DNA of 64,000 nucleotides from Archaeoglobus sulfaticallidus PM70-1 (GTDB lineage Archaea; Halobacteriota; Archaeoglobi; Archaeoglobales; Archaeoglobaceae): positions 496,001 to 560,000 of the forward strand of contig NC_021169.1 of NCBI RefSeq assembly GCF_000385565.1, given 5' to 3'. The notes under the pieces are model-generated. The model ran no database searches. It had not been told where the DNA came from and saw nothing but the letters and a program-made list of their open reading frames with translations. Within the stretch, counting starts at the first letter, position 1. The number at the start of each line of letters is the position of its first letter. A program made the position numbers and the translations under genes. Positions 55,008 through 62,905 of this stretch are shown here, piece by piece.

Positions 55008-56507
55008 TTAAACTGCCTCTTTCCACTGGCAGTAGTCGTGTCTCACATCGATGAGGGCCGCTGTGGCGCAGTCCTTGCAGACTCTGGCCGGAGCACCTGG
55101 AGTCTCCTTGTGCAGAGCAATCACGTTTGTGACCATTGTTGCTGTAACAGGCTCGCTGGTAAGCAGGCACGGATAGTCTGCCAGCCTCATCAGGGCTGAG
55201 AATCTGACAGATATTGCACAGCCCGGATAAGCATAGCGCTGCGGGTTCATGAGTACTTCATTCTCGTGTATCGGTGAGAGGTCCACATCAAAGCCACCCA
55301 CTTTGGGCACAAGCTTATCAGCAGAGCCGTTCTTGTTTCTTCTGGCCTTATCCAAGTACTTCCACCCTCTGTAAATCATGTCCATGAAATCGTGGTTGTG
55401 GAGTTCTGCTGCACCGCCTCTCGTCGGATAGAGCTGGACATAGTTGTGGAATCTCTTTGTCAGCAGATCCACAATCATTGGTGCTGTAAAGCCGTCAAGT
55501 TCCAGGATGTATTCTGTTGCCACTGCTGATGCTCCTGTCGCCAGCGACAGCGGTTGATACTCGTTCTTGAAACCATCAATGGCATTTCTCAGCGTTGAGT
55601 CCATAACCTCTGTGACAGCTTCAATTACTGCCATTATTACATCATCTTTGCACATGTTGAAGGTTGACTGGGCTATGTGGTGGGCTATGTCTCCAACACA
55701 GTATGCGGGAACAGTTACGATGTTGCCATAATGTACGCCATCGTCAATTGCCTCCTTGACTGCCCCTTCCATCCTCTTTCTGTACCTGCTCATGTATTCT
55801 CTCACATCGAAAGACGTGTGGCCCAGCTCGTCCATCAGCTTTGCTTGTCCTTCTGTGGGCTGGTCATAGATGAACTGCAGCATCTCAACTTCCTTCTTCA
55901 CAGCCTCGTTCAGCGTTGCGCCCTTCTCAATTTCATTTGCAAAGACCTCTCCAATTCCGTAGGAAGTGTTCATACCCCATGACTTTGCTGCAAGAATTGC
56001 TTGTTTGTGGTGTTCGGGGATGTCAAGGGTTTTCAGAATTCTGTTCACCACATTGCTTGTGCTTCCCGGTACCAAAGCGAAATCAACAACACATGTTGGT
56101 CCGTAAAATCCGCCGTATCTCCTGACGCATTCTAGCCCTATTAGGGCTTCACTCTTTCCAATAGCCTCAATAAATGCTTCCATACTCTTCCTGAAGCTCT
56201 CGTCCTCGTCATACAGAATCTCCAGAATTGCTGGAGTCTGGTAATGCTCAACAAACGGATCGTCCTCAGGTCTGACGGTCTTGGTCAGGCTCTTCAAAAT
56301 TTCAAAGTGGGCATTTACTGAATCTACATGCAGTCTGAAAACAGCCTTGCTCTGGTTCCCAACTGCTTTCATTTTGTTTGCAGCCTCTACGTAGGCTTTC
56401 ACGTCATCTATTACAAACTCTCCTCCTCTCTTCTCCTTAACGGTTTTAACATCGGCCCACTGGGCCGCCATGGCTTCTTCAACCATTTTCTCAAAAACCT
56501 CTTTCAT
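55008..56507 (-). CDS. DUF2193 family protein (paralogue 1)
   Basis: A protein of about 499 residues matching, from memory, the uncharacterised archaeal family DUF2193. Features shared with the second copy at 60556 are PGST, HHKQAILAAKSWGM, VGDIAHHIAQ, ELHNHDFMDMIYRG, LLTSEPVTATMVTNVIAL and a C-terminal CKDCATAAL. No signal peptide or membrane segment is seen. The conserved histidines, aspartates and CxxC suggest a metal site. The ATG at 56507 has GGTGAT upstream; a TTG at 56513 is an alternative. It heads an operon with a zinc-ribbon gene and an aquaporin and is divergent from an HTH regulator. Confidence 0.75.
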   Translation of the reverse strand: MKEVFEKMVEEAMAAQWADVKTVKEKRGGEFVIDDVKAYVEAANKMKAVGNQSKAVFRLHVDSVNAHFEILKSLTKTVRPEDDPFVEHYQTPAILEILYDEDESFRKSMEAFIEAIGKSEALIGLECVRRYGGFYGPTCVVDFALVPGSTSNVVNRILKTLDIPEHHKQAILAAKSWGMNTSYGIGEVFANEIEKGATLNEAVKKEVEMLQFIYDQPTEGQAKLMDELGHTSFDVREYMSRYRKRMEGAVKEAIDDGVHYGNIVTVPAYCVGDIAHHIAQSTFNMCKDDVIMAVIEAVTEVMDSTLRNAIDGFKNEYQPLSLATGASAVATEYILELDGFTAPMIVDLLTKRFHNYVQLYPTRGGAAELHNHDFMDMIYRGWKYLDKARRNKNGSADKLVPKVGGFDVDLSPIHENEVLMNPQRYAYPGCAISVRFSALMRLADYPCLLTSEPVTATMVTNVIALHKETPGAPARVCKDCATAALIDVRHDYCQWKEAV

Positions 56508-56556
56508 ATCCAATCACCGTATTTTAATTCGATGCTTTCAAGAAATACACTTTGGC

Positions 56557-56625
56557 AGACATGTTTCAGCTAAAAAAGTAGACATGTCCAAGATCAACTA
56601 TTAATAGTTTAAAGTGGACATATCC
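56557..56625. promoter_or_regulatory. Divergent control region with three GACAT-type repeats and a palindrome
   Basis: Between the DUF2193 gene and the HTH gene lie three related sites: CAGACATGTT (56556-56565), TAGACATGTCC (56579-56589) and TGGACATATCC (56615-56625). A perfect 14-bp palindrome AACTATTAATAGTT lies at 56596-56609. TATA-like sequences for both strands fall among them. I infer operator sites for the adjacent regulator, controlling both directions. Confidence 0.5.
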
Positions 56626-56627
56626 AT

Positions 56628-57290
56628 ATGTACGTTGCAAAAGTTAGGGTGAGTCAGCACACATGCTCGCTGGCCGTCGCGACGCAGGACGGCAGAATGA
56701 GCATTGATTTGCTTGAATACATCATTCTCAACGACGAGGATGCTCTTTTTCTTGCAAGGATAACCAGACTCGATGGAGACCCTAAAAAATATTTCGATAT
56801 TATCGAGAACCATAAAAGTACCCGTTTTCTCCAGATACTTGAAAAAACATCCACCACACTAGATTTTCTCGCAGTCATCAGGGATGTGAGTGGAATAAAA
56901 GCCTTTGAAGAAGCTTATTGCTTCATAAAACCACCGATAAAGGTGGAAAATGGAGGTAAGATATACACAGTCTTTGCACCCAACCTTACAATGCTGAAGC
57001 AGGCTTATGATCGCTTAAAGAAGATAGGGAACTGGAGGGTTGAAGAGGTCAAAAAGATTATGGACAGCAAACCTCTTTTGACAAGAAGCCAGATGAGGGT
57101 TGTAAAGACAGCGTGTGAAATGGGCTATTTTTCTCCAAAAAGGAAGGCTACAATCAAGGATATTGCAGATGCAATGGGAATCGCAAAGAGCACCGCCCAC
57201 AAACACCTTCATGAGGCAATCTGCAAGATAGTGGAGCATTATGTGGAGAGCGGGAAGAAACTTGAAGACATTGAAAACTTCTTCGTATGA
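56628..57290 (+). CDS. Bacterio-opsin-activator-type HTH regulator
   Basis: A 220-residue protein whose C-terminal ~60 residues are an HTH_10 domain: LTRSQMRVVKTACEMGYFSP then ATIKDIADAMGIAKSTAHKH. The N-terminal ~150 residues form an uncharacterised sensor-like region. Proteins of this type in archaea regulate nearby operons. It is transcribed away from DUF2193 paralogue 1 and shares a repeat-rich control region with it. The ligand is unknown. Confidence 0.82.
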   Translation: MYVAKVRVSQHTCSLAVATQDGRMSIDLLEYIILNDEDALFLARITRLDGDPKKYFDIIENHKSTRFLQILEKTSTTLDFLAVIRDVSGIKAFEEAYCFIKPPIKVENGGKIYTVFAPNLTMLKQAYDRLKKIGNWRVEEVKKIMDSKPLLTRSQMRVVKTACEMGYFSPKRKATIKDIADAMGIAKSTAHKHLHEAICKIVEHYVESGKKLEDIENFFV

Positions 57291-57302
57291 AGGCTTGGAG
57301 GT

Positions 57303-57316
57303 AAAGGTTTATCTAT
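57303..57316 (+). promoter_or_regulatory. Promoter of the candidate RNA at 57336
   Basis: AAAGG (BRE-like) followed by TTTATCTAT is centred about 26 nt before 57336, where a series of hairpins begins. Confidence 0.45.
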
Positions 57317-57335
57317 GTTCATAGTCATTAATACA

Positions 57336-57470
57336 TGAGCCCCGGTCGTGGGGAGAAAGCTAGGCTTGCGATTAAGCCCTCTGCAGAATGGGGTTACACC
57401 ATGTCGTTAGGCTCCTGGTGAGTAGGAGTAAAGACTCCAGCCATGACCTCCCTTGATCTACGGGCCAGAT
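57336..57470 (+). ncRNA. Candidate structured RNA between the regulator and galT-like gene
   Basis: A 329-base gap without an open frame contains GC-rich hairpins unlike its AT-rich flanks: CCCC/GGGG (57340-57353), GGCTT/AAGCC (57363-57378) and GGAGT-AAAG-ACTCC (57425-57438), the last enclosed by GGCT/AGCC (57410-57413 with 57439-57442). A promoter lies at the right distance upstream, and a TCAATT/AATTGA hairpin (57485-57504) plus a T7 run near 57528-57534 could end it. Not tRNA, RNase P or SRP. H/ACA guide or another small RNA class is possible. Confidence 0.45.
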
Positions 57471-57527
57471 GCATATCAATTATATCAATTAGATTGGGAA
57501 TTGATGTTAGGTATGTGGAACAAACAA

Positions 57528-57536
57528 TTTTTTTAT
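57528..57536 (+). terminator. T-run possible terminator
   Basis: A run of seven T residues after a weak hairpin (57485-57504), in the gap downstream of the candidate RNA. Archaeal transcription often ends at such T-runs. Confidence 0.3.
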
Positions 57537-57619
57537 TTATTACCAAGGCAGTGCGATAGCTAAACGAGTAAAATTCTGAAAAACCAAAGCTTTAAATTTT
57601 AGCTAAATTGATAAGAAAT

Positions 57620-58609
57620 ATGGAGTTTCGAAAAGAAGTGGAGGTTGCCAAAGTACTGCTGAATGATAAGGTGGAGGAAACGGTTGTGGAGATAAGGTAC
57701 GATCCATTGACGCTACAGACATCGAGGGTGATAAAGAAAACTCCACCATTTGTCGTTACGCATGGTTTTGAGGAAGAGGTAGAGAGCACGAAAAGCTGGT
57801 GTCCCTTCTGTCCTGAGAGAATTGAATCCATGGTCGCAAGAGACCCTGAACTCCTCAATGGTGAATTGCTGAAAAGGAATGAGGCTGTTCTCTTCTCGAA
57901 TATAGTGCCGTATTCCAGATACTCGTTCGTTATCAGGCTGACTGAAGCCCATTATCTCGACATATCAGAATTCAAAAAGGAGCATTTTGAGGATGCTTTT
58001 TATCTGATTAAAGAGGTACTCTCAAAGCTTGGGGATGGGAAGTACTACATCAGCATCGGTATGAACTACCTGAAACCCGCTGGGAGCAGCATAATGCACC
58101 CACATATCCAGACGCTCGTATCTGAAACCTCTACAGACTACTTCGCAAGGATGGACTGGAGTGCTTTGGAGTTTTATGAGGAGAATAATACTGATTACTG
58201 GCTTGCTTTACTGCAGAAAGAGAAAGAGCTTGGAGAGAGGTTTGCCGGAGAGACCAAGAAAACTGGATGGATCTCCGCATTCTCACCGAAAGGGTTCTAC
58301 CACTTCATAGGAATTCCTGAGGAAAGGGAATTCTTTGAAATGTCTGGGGAGCAGATTTCTGGAATCTGCGATGGGATCATCAGGATACTGAAATTCTACA
58401 AGTCGAAGGGGCTGAACTCCTTCAATATATCGATGTTTCTTGCTGACAGACTCGGAGAACATTTCAGAACGAACATAAACATCGTCGCCAGAACACCTTT
58501 CGATAAGTACTACTGGTGTGATGTTTACTTCCCGAAGATGTTCCACGATGAGAGCATAAGCTACTTGATTCCAGAAGAGTACGCGAAAGAGCTTTCCGAA
58601 TTCATGTAG
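57620..58609 (+). CDS. Galactose-1-phosphate uridylyltransferase-like protein
   Basis: A HIT-superfamily nucleotidyltransferase of about 329 residues: WCPFCPERIE at about residue 57 (zinc-type cysteines) and AGSSIMHPHIQTLVSE at about residue 160, where the histidine triad-like HPHxQ is the catalytic site. Family members transfer UMP or AMP to sugar phosphates. ATG at 57620 is used; a TTG at 57608 is in the same frame. It is followed closely by a radical SAM gene. True substrate unknown. Confidence 0.8.
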   Translation: MEFRKEVEVAKVLLNDKVEETVVEIRYDPLTLQTSRVIKKTPPFVVTHGFEEEVESTKSWCPFCPERIESMVARDPELLNGELLKRNEAVLFSNIVPYSRYSFVIRLTEAHYLDISEFKKEHFEDAFYLIKEVLSKLGDGKYYISIGMNYLKPAGSSIMHPHIQTLVSETSTDYFARMDWSALEFYEENNTDYWLALLQKEKELGERFAGETKKTGWISAFSPKGFYHFIGIPEEREFFEMSGEQISGICDGIIRILKFYKSKGLNSFNISMFLADRLGEHFRTNINIVARTPFDKYYWCDVYFPKMFHDESISYLIPEEYAKELSEFM

Positions 58610-58625
58610 TATGCTGGTGTGAAAC

Positions 58626-59627
58626 ATGATTGTAGAGTCTAAGCTTTACAAAAAGGAAGAGAAGTGGGTAACTTGTCTCACATGTATGCACAGGTGCAGG
58701 ATTAAGGATGGTGAGTGGGGCAGGTGCAGGGTTAGAAAGAACGAAGATGGCATCCTGAGGGTTTACAATTACGGCCAAACATCTGCGATAGCCCTTGACC
58801 CTATCGAGAAAAAACCCCTTCACAACTTCAAGCCGGCGAGCAAAGTTTTATCATTTGGTTCAGTTAGCTGCAACTTCAGATGTCCACACTGCCAGAACTA
58901 TGAAATCGCCTTCTCCGATCTAACCTACCCGTACCTGAGAGAACTCAGCCCGGAAGATGTTCTGGAAATGGCTCTGACAAGAAAGGCGGATGGCATCGCA
59001 TGGACATACAACGAGCCAGCGATATGGCATGAGTTCGCTCTGGACTCGAGTGAACTTGTCAAGCGAGAGGGGCTGTTTGTTGTGTATGTCAGCAACGGAT
59101 ACATGAGCAGGGAGAGCATAGATCAGTTTGAGGGAATACTCGATGCGGTAAATGTTGATGTCAAGGCCTTCAACGAAAACTTCTACAAAAAACTCTGCAA
59201 GGCGAGATTTGAGAGGGTTCTTGAGTGTGTCGCCTACCTGGTCGAGAAGAAGATATTCGTTGAGCTGACATATCTGATAATTCCCGGAGAGAACGATAAC
59301 GAGGATGAGCTGAAAAGATTCTCTGAATGGGTTTACGAGCTTGATGCGGGAATTCCTGTACACTTTTCGAGGTTCCATCCGGACTTTCAGATTCTTGATA
59401 AGCCTGCAACATCAATCCAGACTCTTGAGAGGGCTTACAGGATTGCTAAGGATGCGGGCCTGGAGTATGTGTATCTGGGAAATGTCTGGGGACACAAATA
59501 CGAAAGCACATACTGTCCGAGATGTGGTTATCCTGTAATACAGCGACAAGGGTTCTATATCGAGAAAATCGATCTTGATGACAGTAAGTGTCCCAAATGT
59601 GGTTATGAACAGAACATAATCGTTTGA
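58626..59627 (+). CDS. amrS: AmmeMemoRadiSam system radical SAM enzyme (AmrS-like)
   Basis: A 333-residue PFL-activating-enzyme-like radical SAM protein. The core motif is SCNFRCPHCQNYEIAF (CX3CX2C) at about residue 82. An N-terminal cysteine set (CLTCMHRCRI) precedes it and a C-terminal zinc-ribbon pair follows (YCPRCGY, KCPKCGYEQ). This is the layout of AmrS. The usual partners MEMO1 and AMMECR1 are not in the window. It follows the galT-like gene in the same direction. Confidence 0.85.
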   Translation: MIVESKLYKKEEKWVTCLTCMHRCRIKDGEWGRCRVRKNEDGILRVYNYGQTSAIALDPIEKKPLHNFKPASKVLSFGSVSCNFRCPHCQNYEIAFSDLTYPYLRELSPEDVLEMALTRKADGIAWTYNEPAIWHEFALDSSELVKREGLFVVYVSNGYMSRESIDQFEGILDAVNVDVKAFNENFYKKLCKARFERVLECVAYLVEKKIFVELTYLIIPGENDNEDELKRFSEWVYELDAGIPVHFSRFHPDFQILDKPATSIQTLERAYRIAKDAGLEYVYLGNVWGHKYESTYCPRCGYPVIQRQGFYIEKIDLDDSKCPKCGYEQNIIV

Positions 59628-59660
59628 AAGCTAACTTCATTTTTAAATTTAATCTTCTGA

Positions 59661-59720
59661 ATTTTACACCATGTAAAATCTAATTGATTTAAGATCAATT
59701 TTTTCGAAATTATTATATGT
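59661..59720 (+). promoter_or_regulatory. Tandem palindromes and TATA box of the mtrH-like operon
   Basis: Two perfect inverted repeats lie side by side: ATTTTACA-cca-TGTAAAAT (59661-59679) and AATTGAT-ttaag-ATCAATT (59682-59700). A TATA box (ATTATATG, 59712-59719) follows, about 26 nt before the ATG at 59741, so the mRNA is probably leaderless. The palindromes would bracket or abut the BRE and suggest regulated expression. Confidence 0.6.
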
Positions 59721-59740
59721 TTTAAAATTTAGCGGTGAGC

Positions 59741-60559
59741 ATGGGTGTTATTGGGTTCGATAGGATAGTGCTGATTGGGAGTATCTTCTATTCAAGGCAT
59801 AGGATAGTTGAGGATCCGGTAAAGGGTATTTTTGATGAAAACAAGGCTGAACAGCTTATAAACCTTCAGGAGGAGATGGAGGATAAGTTCAACATTACTG
59901 GATTGCTGGATGTCGTATCAGAGGGCAAGGAGGCCATTGTCAAATATATGGATTTCGTTGCTGACAGGACAGATAAGCCGTTTATTCTGGATGGATATCT
60001 TGAGGCGAGAATCGCAGGACTGAAGTACGCGAGCGAGGTTGGACTGGTTGACAGAATCATATACAACTCCATAAACACGATGAACACTGCAGATGAGATT
60101 AAAGCCCTGAAGGAGGCTAGTGTTGAGAGTGCCATCATCTTCTGCTACGATCCAGCATACACAACCCCCTTCAGAAGGCTGATCCTTCTGACGGAGAAGG
60201 GGCTGCTGAAGAGGGCTGAAGATATTGGAATCAAGAATCTGCTGGTTGATGTAGTGCCGACGGATATAAAGAGCCTGGGAGAGGTAATCGAAACCCTGCT
60301 GCTGATAAAGACAACATACAACTATCCTGCCGGATGTGGCCCGGCGAATGTCTCGTACTATCTCTCGGACTTTCTCAAGGAGGAGATAGATACGACCACG
60401 ATAGTTTCAAGCGTTAATGCGGTATCTCACCTTTTCAGCGATTTTCTGTTCTACGGGCCGATAGAAAGGGCTGAAATAGCATTTGGAAGTGCTTATATAG
60501 TTGAGGAGGTTAAAGAGGGTTTGAGCAGCGAACTGCACAAGCTGATGGTGAGAACATGA
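59741..60559 (+). CDS. MtrH-like tetrahydromethanopterin methyltransferase
   Basis: A protein of about 272 residues resembling MtrH, the methyltransferase subunit that moves a methyl group between a corrinoid and tetrahydromethanopterin. It matches along its length: GSIFYSRHRIVEDPVKGIFD, LLDVVSEGKEAIVKYMDFVAD, DRIIYNSINT, IIFCYDP, PAGCGPANVS and DFLFYGPIERAEIAF. It is about 35 residues shorter than MtrH at the N-terminus and no other mtr genes are present. Its stop overlaps the start of a DUF2193 gene (ATGA), so the two are translationally coupled. Confidence 0.85.
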   Translation: MGVIGFDRIVLIGSIFYSRHRIVEDPVKGIFDENKAEQLINLQEEMEDKFNITGLLDVVSEGKEAIVKYMDFVADRTDKPFILDGYLEARIAGLKYASEVGLVDRIIYNSINTMNTADEIKALKEASVESAIIFCYDPAYTTPFRRLILLTEKGLLKRAEDIGIKNLLVDVVPTDIKSLGEVIETLLLIKTTYNYPAGCGPANVSYYLSDFLKEEIDTTTIVSSVNAVSHLFSDFLFYGPIERAEIAFGSAYIVEEVKEGLSSELHKLMVRT

Positions 60560-62004
60560 TTGAAAAAGTTATAGATGAAGCTATATCTGCCCAGAAGGAG
60601 ATTGTAAACGCCATAGACAGATACAGATTCTCAGATTTTAAGCTTGAGCATGCGAGGGATTTTGTTAAATCCGTTGAAAGAATGAAGGTTAGTGAGGGAC
60701 AGAGCGATGAAGCGTTTCAGCTCTACAGAAAGTCTGTTCTGGTTCACTACGAAGCTCTTGTTAGCCTTACGGACTCGATAACCCCGTTTGAATCGGCATT
60801 TCTCGAGTGGATGCAGACGCCATCAACACTCCAGATACTGTACGAGCTTGATCCCTCTTTCAGAGAATCCGTAATCGAGTTCGCGAAGATGGTGGATGAA
60901 TGCGATGATATACTCTCGCTCGAGGCCATGAGGATTGTCAACGGGTTCTATGGGGTAACATCGGCAAAAGACTTTGCAGCGATTCCAGGCTCTACATACT
61001 GCATCATGGCGAAAATAGCTGAGAGGACCAGCATAGACAAGAATCACAAGAAGGCAATCCTGTCTGCTAACTCATGGGGCCTGACATCGTACATTTTCGG
61101 AAACGAATTTTTAAGGAGCTTTAAGGAAAAGAAGGACTTCAAACTCGCGCTGGAAAGGGAAAAAGACCTGATGAAAAGCATGCTTCTGGAACCTGTGAAA
61201 ACTCAGGCTGAGATTATGGAGCAGTTTGGCTTCAGATCCTTCAGACCATCGGATTATTTCACGAAGTACATGCAGAACTTCAGGCCAGTTGTTGAACAGG
61301 CCATTGACAGTGTCCATCTGGCAAATATTGTTATGCTGCCCACACATGTTGGAGATATCGGACACCACATCGGATGGCAGTACTACTACATATGCCGTGA
61401 TGAGATCAACATGGAGTTGCTGAGAGTACATCTGAACCTCCTGCAATCGAATCTGATTAAAGCTTACGAGAATGGAGTGATAAAGTCCGTGTTCGATGTT
61501 ACATCGACAGCAACGGCAATCTCGGCTTTGTACCTCTACAAACTGCTTGAGGACGAGGGCTTTACAGCAGACATGATCGTGAGGTTATTTACCGAGAGAT
61601 TCTACAACTACATTCAGCGAAAACAGTTCGAAAGAAATGTGGTGAATGAACTTCACATAAACGACTTCTTGGACTTCATACACAGAGGAGAGAGGCTGAG
61701 CAGGGATAAGAGGATGAGCTTTATCGAGTGGGATGCTCTCAACAGCTCAAAGGTCCTGAACTCTCCAGAACTTTATGCATTCCCGTTCTGTGCAATAACA
61801 ACCAAGTTCGCCGCGTTGATGAAGTTTGCAGATATGCCGTGCCTGTTAGCTCCAGAGCCTGTTAGTATAATCTCGCTTGTGAATGCAGTGGCACTGAATC
61901 CGGAAGTTGATCTCGTCTCAAAATTCTGCAAGGGATGTGCGACTGCATCACTTCAGCCTAACAAGTGTCTGCACTGCATGCTGAACCAAAACATATTTAT
62001 TTGA
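60556..62004 (+). CDS. DUF2193 family protein (paralogue 2)
   Basis: A 482-residue paralogue of the protein at 55008, sharing PGST, HKKAILSANSWGL, THVGDIGHHIGW, ELHINDFLDFIHRGE, LLAPEPVSIISLVNAVAL and CKGCATASL. It adds a second CxxC (CLHC) near the C-terminus that copy 1 lacks. It is coupled to the MtrH-like gene, which implies a shared task. I infer a role in generating or carrying methyl groups, perhaps as the substrate-specific partner; this is not established for the family. Confidence 0.78.
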   Translation: MIEKVIDEAISAQKEIVNAIDRYRFSDFKLEHARDFVKSVERMKVSEGQSDEAFQLYRKSVLVHYEALVSLTDSITPFESAFLEWMQTPSTLQILYELDPSFRESVIEFAKMVDECDDILSLEAMRIVNGFYGVTSAKDFAAIPGSTYCIMAKIAERTSIDKNHKKAILSANSWGLTSYIFGNEFLRSFKEKKDFKLALEREKDLMKSMLLEPVKTQAEIMEQFGFRSFRPSDYFTKYMQNFRPVVEQAIDSVHLANIVMLPTHVGDIGHHIGWQYYYICRDEINMELLRVHLNLLQSNLIKAYENGVIKSVFDVTSTATAISALYLYKLLEDEGFTADMIVRLFTERFYNYIQRKQFERNVVNELHINDFLDFIHRGERLSRDKRMSFIEWDALNSSKVLNSPELYAFPFCAITTKFAALMKFADMPCLLAPEPVSIISLVNAVALNPEVDLVSKFCKGCATASLQPNKCLHCMLNQNIFI

Positions 62005-62025
62005 TATGATATCAAGTAAACTTTA

Positions 62026-62118
62026 ATGAGAACGGCGATATGGATAACCAGCATGGAACTATTGAAAAGGGCTGCACCTGCTGAACTGGAAGAATTTGAA
62101 GACTCGGAGGAGGAGTGA
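62026..62118 (+). CDS. Tiny acidic ORF downstream of DUF2193 paralogue 2
   Basis: A 30-codon frame (WITSMELLKRAAPAELEEFE core, acidic tail ending EDSEEE) lies 21 nt after the DUF2193 stop. It overlaps the next ORF by one base at TGATG, with GGAGGAG at its end serving as that gene's ribosome site. Size and coupling suggest a real small gene, but a leader or chance frame cannot be excluded. Confidence 0.35.
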   Translation: MRTAIWITSMELLKRAAPAELEEFEDSEEE

Positions 62119-62381
62119 TGAGAGCTGAAGAATTTACAGATGAAGACATAGTTGAGGTTATAGATGAGCTTGTAGCGCTGTACAGCAGCAATCTCGAGCA
62201 ATTCAGGGAGAAATTGTCTCCTGTTGCACTGAGGGACATGGAACAGCTTATGAGTAGGCTCATACTGAAGTTCATATTTCTCGCGAATAACGCAAGCGAG
62301 GAAGATGTGACAATGATTAAAGCGGTTAAATCATGTCTTGAGCTGTTCACGATGGCGAGCTTTGAGCGAAAAGGAGTTTAG
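62118..62381 (+). CDS. Small helical protein of unknown function
   Basis: An 87-residue, mostly helical protein (RAEEFTDEDIVEVIDELVAL at the N-terminus, then LILKFIFLANNASEEDVTMI) starting with ATG behind GGAGGAG. No cysteine motif other than one residue and no membrane helix is seen. It is last in the MtrH-like/DUF2193 operon and ends on the convergent RHH gene (4-base overlap). I do not recognise the family. Confidence 0.6.
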   Translation: MRAEEFTDEDIVEVIDELVALYSSNLEQFREKLSPVALRDMEQLMSRLILKFIFLANNASEEDVTMIKAVKSCLELFTMASFERKGV

Positions 62382-62905
62382 CCGGAGCAGATTATCAACT
62401 TCCCAAACCCCTCATTAATCCTCGCCTTAATCCCCTGCCCCTCGAAAACCTTCTCCAGAAACACCTTCACAAACCTTTTAATTTTAGGATCGTTAAGAAT
62501 CAGCGTATATACTCCATCTCCTTCTTCCTTTATCTCATACCAGTTAGCCTTCTCCACATACCTCAGTATCTTCTCTATGCTGTCTAACCCTTTCATCTTG
62601 TACTGGAAAGAATGACTTAACCCGATCTCCTCCATATGCCCCCAGAAATTATGATCCTCAATCTTCTCAATCTCAGAAAAAATAACCCTCCAGTGCTCAA
62701 TATCCAGAATCATATGCTGCCTCTTAGCAAGATAGTCTATCCATACCTTTATCGTCTCCATATCCACCTCTGACTTGGCAAGCTCATATCCAAAGTCTAT
62801 CAGGTCTCTTATCAGTTCACTGGTATTCTTTTCCCGCTTCCTCTTCAGAGTCTCAAGTTTTTTCTTTGTTGAGTCGTCTATTGATATGCTCAGTCTTTCG
62901 ACCAC
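62378..62905 (-). CDS. Ribbon-helix-helix (CopG-like) DNA-binding protein with C-terminal domain
   Basis: A 175-residue protein whose first 50 residues are a ribbon-helix-helix domain (RLSISIDDSTKKKLETLK, then NTSELIRDLIDFGYELA). The remaining ~125 residues are an unrecognised mixed domain (WIDYLAKRQHMILDIEHW, FWGHMEEIGLSHSFQYKM). It is probably a transcription regulator. It lies between the MtrH/DUF2193 operon and the acetyl-CoA synthetase gene and could control either. Confidence 0.7.
   Translation of the reverse strand: MVERLSISIDDSTKKKLETLKRKREKNTSELIRDLIDFGYELAKSEVDMETIKVWIDYLAKRQHMILDIEHWRVIFSEIEKIEDHNFWGHMEEIGLSHSFQYKMKGLDSIEKILRYVEKANWYEIKEEGDGVYTLILNDPKIKRFVKVFLEKVFEGQGIKARINEGFGKLIICSG

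Noticed and set aside
59741-60559. Presence of a complete methanogen Mtr complex
   Set aside because: Only the H-like subunit is found; no mtrA-G membrane or corrinoid subunits are adjacent.
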